NCBI GenBank assembly: GCA_017440445.1
Contig: JAFSHE010000303.1
Coordinates: forward strand, 1 to 8,122
Direction: 5' to 3'
Length of the DNA: 8,122 bases
Source of the DNA: Oscillospiraceae bacterium
Lineage (GTDB): Bacteria; Bacillota_A; Clostridia; Oscillospirales; Ruminococcaceae
Shown here: positions 6,925 to 8,122 of the stretch, one piece after another
How the letters are laid out: each line of letters begins with the position of its first letter
Position numbering within the stretch: position 1 is the first letter of the stretch
The notes under the pieces: generated by a model
Told to the model about the DNA's origin: nothing
Databases searched by the model: none
The model's input: the letters and a program-made list of their open reading frames with translations, nothing else
Position numbers and translations under genes: made by a program

Positions 6925-6931
6925 ATATTAA
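6903..6931 (+). promoter_or_regulatory. Weak candidate promoter of the LacI-type regulator gene
   Basis: CTGACA (6903-6908, one mismatch to TTGACA) and TATTAA (6926-6931, two mismatches to TATAAT) are 17 bp apart. Transcription would start near 6938, about 22 nt before the ATG. Read-through from the chemoreceptor promoter is an alternative. Confidence 0.4.
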
Positions 6932-6959
6932 AGCACATATCAATGGAGAGGAACGGCAA

Positions 6960-7964
6960 ATGTCCAGAAAACAGATAACCCTGGCAGATATCGCAGCGGC
7001 ATGCGGTACGAGTAATGTAACGGTATCAAAGGCGCTTTCGGGAAAAAGCGGAATGAGCGATGAGCTTCGTGAGAAAATAATCGCCACAGCAAACGAGATG
7101 GGATACGTACCCAGTAAGGCTGCCTCAGCGGCAATGGGAGGTACCATCGGTATAATCGTACCCGAGAAATTTACAAACCCAAACGGCTCGTTTTATCTTG
7201 CACTTTACAATCACCTTATGCAGGGCTTCAAGCGTGAGAATTACTCCTGCATACAGGAGATACTGACCCTTTCGGAGGAGGAGGCGCTGGAAATGCCTGC
7301 CTTTCTCAGGACTAACACTGTAATGGGTGTTATCTCGCTGGGTCAGCTTTCTCCGAAATATCTGACAAAGCTGATCGAGGTAGGAAAGCCACTGCTTCTG
7401 CTTGATTATTATGTTCGTGATATCGATATTGATTGCATCATAACCAATGGTTATTTCGGCATGTACAAGCTGACCTGTCACCTTATTTCACAGGGACACA
7501 AGCAGATAGGCTTTGTTGGTACTCCTAAAGCCACCTCCAGTATAGCTGATCGCTACATGGGCTATCTGAAGGCTCTGATGGAATTTGGACTTCCCATTGA
7601 GGAGAATTGGGTAGTGGAGGACAGAAGGCCCAACAACGACCTGTATGAGGAGCTTGTATATCCTGTGGACATGCCTACGGCATTTGTCTGCAACTGTGAC
7701 GAGGCTGCATTCAAGGTGATAAAGCAGCTTAAGGAGTTAGGATACTCCGTCCCCGAGGATATTTCTGTTGTGGGCTACGATAACTACAATATCTCAGAGA
7801 TATGCGACCCGCCCATCACCACTATAAACGTGGACGCAAGGGAGATGGCAGAGCTTGCGGTAGCCACTGTTGTGGAGCGCATTAATAATCCCAAAGCTCC
7901 CACGAGGATGCAGATACTGGACGGAAAGCCCGTTTACAAGGCATCGGTAAAAAAGCTTTGTTGA
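6960..7964 (+). CDS. LacI/GalR-family transcriptional regulator
   Basis: This 334-residue DNA-binding regulator probably represses or activates sugar-use genes in response to a small ligand. The N-terminal helix-turn-helix is clear: ITLADIAAACGTSNVTVSKALSG within residues 6-28, continuing SDELREKIIATANEMGYVPS to 52. The hinge (53-62) is three residues shorter than in PurR or LacI, and Ala58 stands where the minor-groove Leu normally is, followed by Met59. The ligand domain runs from IGIIVPEKF (63-71) to the end, with GHKQIGFVG (179-187), DRYMGYLKAL (197-206), MPTAFVCNCDEAA (238-250), VPEDISVVGYDNY (264-276) and PPITTINVD (284-292). The C-terminal DGKPVYKASVK replaces the common LIxRxS strand, a form I associate with clostridial members. 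GGAGAGG lies 8 nt before the ATG. The ligand and target genes are unknown; the chemoreceptor gene just upstream is the only visible candidate partner besides itself. Confidence 0.93.
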   Translation: MSRKQITLADIAAACGTSNVTVSKALSGKSGMSDELREKIIATANEMGYVPSKAASAAMGGTIGIIVPEKFTNPNGSFYLALYNHLMQGFKRENYSCIQEILTLSEEEALEMPAFLRTNTVMGVISLGQLSPKYLTKLIEVGKPLLLLDYYVRDIDIDCIITNGYFGMYKLTCHLISQGHKQIGFVGTPKATSSIADRYMGYLKALMEFGLPIEENWVVEDRRPNNDLYEELVYPVDMPTAFVCNCDEAAFKVIKQLKELGYSVPEDISVVGYDNYNISEICDPPITTINVDAREMAELAVATVVERINNPKAPTRMQILDGKPVYKASVKKLC

Positions 7965-7972
7965 TGTAAGAT

Positions 7973-8010
7973 AACTTCCCCTCAGATGTTTCTGAGTGGA
8001 GTTTTTGTAT
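7973..8010 (+). terminator. Intrinsic terminator of the LacI-type gene
   Basis: The stem pairs CTCAGA (7981-7986) with TCTGAG (7991-7996) around a TGTT loop. It extends, after a C/T mismatch and one bulged T, through CC/GG to AACT/AGTT, and is followed by a T-rich run (8002-8010). It begins 8 bp after the stop codon. Confidence 0.82.
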
Positions 8011-8053
8011 TTAAAAAAGGTGGTCAAGGTCTGAGGACAGTTTTTGGGGAAAA

Positions 8054-8078
8054 TGTAGGGGCGACCTGCGGTCGCCCG
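8054..8078. repeat. GC-rich palindromic intergenic repeat (REP/MITE-like)
   Basis: GGGCGACC (8059-8066) and GGTCGCCC (8070-8077) form a perfect 8-bp stem with a TGC loop, embedded in TGTA-G...-G. Its GC content contrasts sharply with the AT-rich surroundings. From memory, short intergenic palindromes of the type TGTAGGGGCG...CGCCCG are scattered in many Clostridia genomes. Only one copy is in this window, so repeat status here rests on recall. The rest of 8011-8122 shows no gene. Confidence 0.55.
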
Positions 8079-8122
8079 AGGGCAGTTGTGAATAAATTTA
8101 AAAAGGAAAATTGTTAGTAGCA

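Noticed and set aside
7794..8027. Minus-strand frame running from the right intergenic region into the end of the LacI-type gene
   Set aside because: It crosses the intrinsic terminator, has no family similarity and overlaps the conserved C-terminus of the regulator.
8111..8122. Possible TTG start after AAAAGGA at the right edge
   Set aside because: The spacing to the purine-rich sequence is only about 3-4 nt and just four codons are visible, so a gene start cannot be supported.

Overview
The window reads as chromosomal DNA of a low-to-mid GC Gram-positive anaerobe of the Clostridia, most like Ruminococcus or another Oscillospiraceae. The reasons are sigma-A type promoters with 17-bp spacers, strong Shine-Dalgarno sequences, a clostridial-style LacI regulator, a lipoprotein signal, perfect-stem bidirectional terminators and a GC-rich palindromic intergenic repeat at the right end. 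The assignment rests on protein style only; no marker gene here fixes the genus. I see no RNA gene, CRISPR array, transposase, prophage gene or attachment site.

Layout. (1) 1-231, plus strand: the last 76 codons of a sugar phosphate isomerase/epimerase-like TIM barrel. (2) 256-294: a 15-bp perfect hairpin that ends this gene and the convergent minus-strand operon. (3) 2746 down to 336, minus strand: a two-gene operon of a small lipoprotein of unknown function and a multi-pass membrane protein with a degenerate GGDEF domain and an intact EAL (c-di-GMP phosphodiesterase) domain. (4) 2747-3045: a divergent promoter region. (5) 3046-3750, plus strand: the 16S rRNA pseudouridine synthase RsuA, a single-gene unit closed by a second bidirectional terminator (3770-3810). 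(6) 4499-3816, minus strand: a calcineurin-like (PPP family) metallophosphatase. (7) 4500-4771: a second divergent promoter region. (8) 4772-6853, plus strand: a transmembrane dCache-HAMP chemoreceptor. (9) 6960-7964, plus strand: a LacI/GalR-family repressor with an unusual hinge, preceded by inverted repeats that overlap a candidate promoter and followed by an intrinsic terminator. (10) 8011-8122: an intergenic tail with the palindromic repeat.

How the parts fit. Two units are sensory: the c-di-GMP hydrolase with its lipoprotein, and the chemoreceptor followed by a sugar-type repressor. Cells commonly use low c-di-GMP and chemoreceptors together for motility and attachment decisions, but no che, flagellar or transport genes are present, so a functional link is inference. 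rsuA and the phosphatase are stand-alone housekeeping-type genes. I found no clearly new multi-gene system. The most distinctive items are the operator-like repeats and odd hinge of the LacI regulator, the lipoprotein/EAL pair, the altered metal-site motif of the phosphatase, and the GC-rich palindrome at the right edge.
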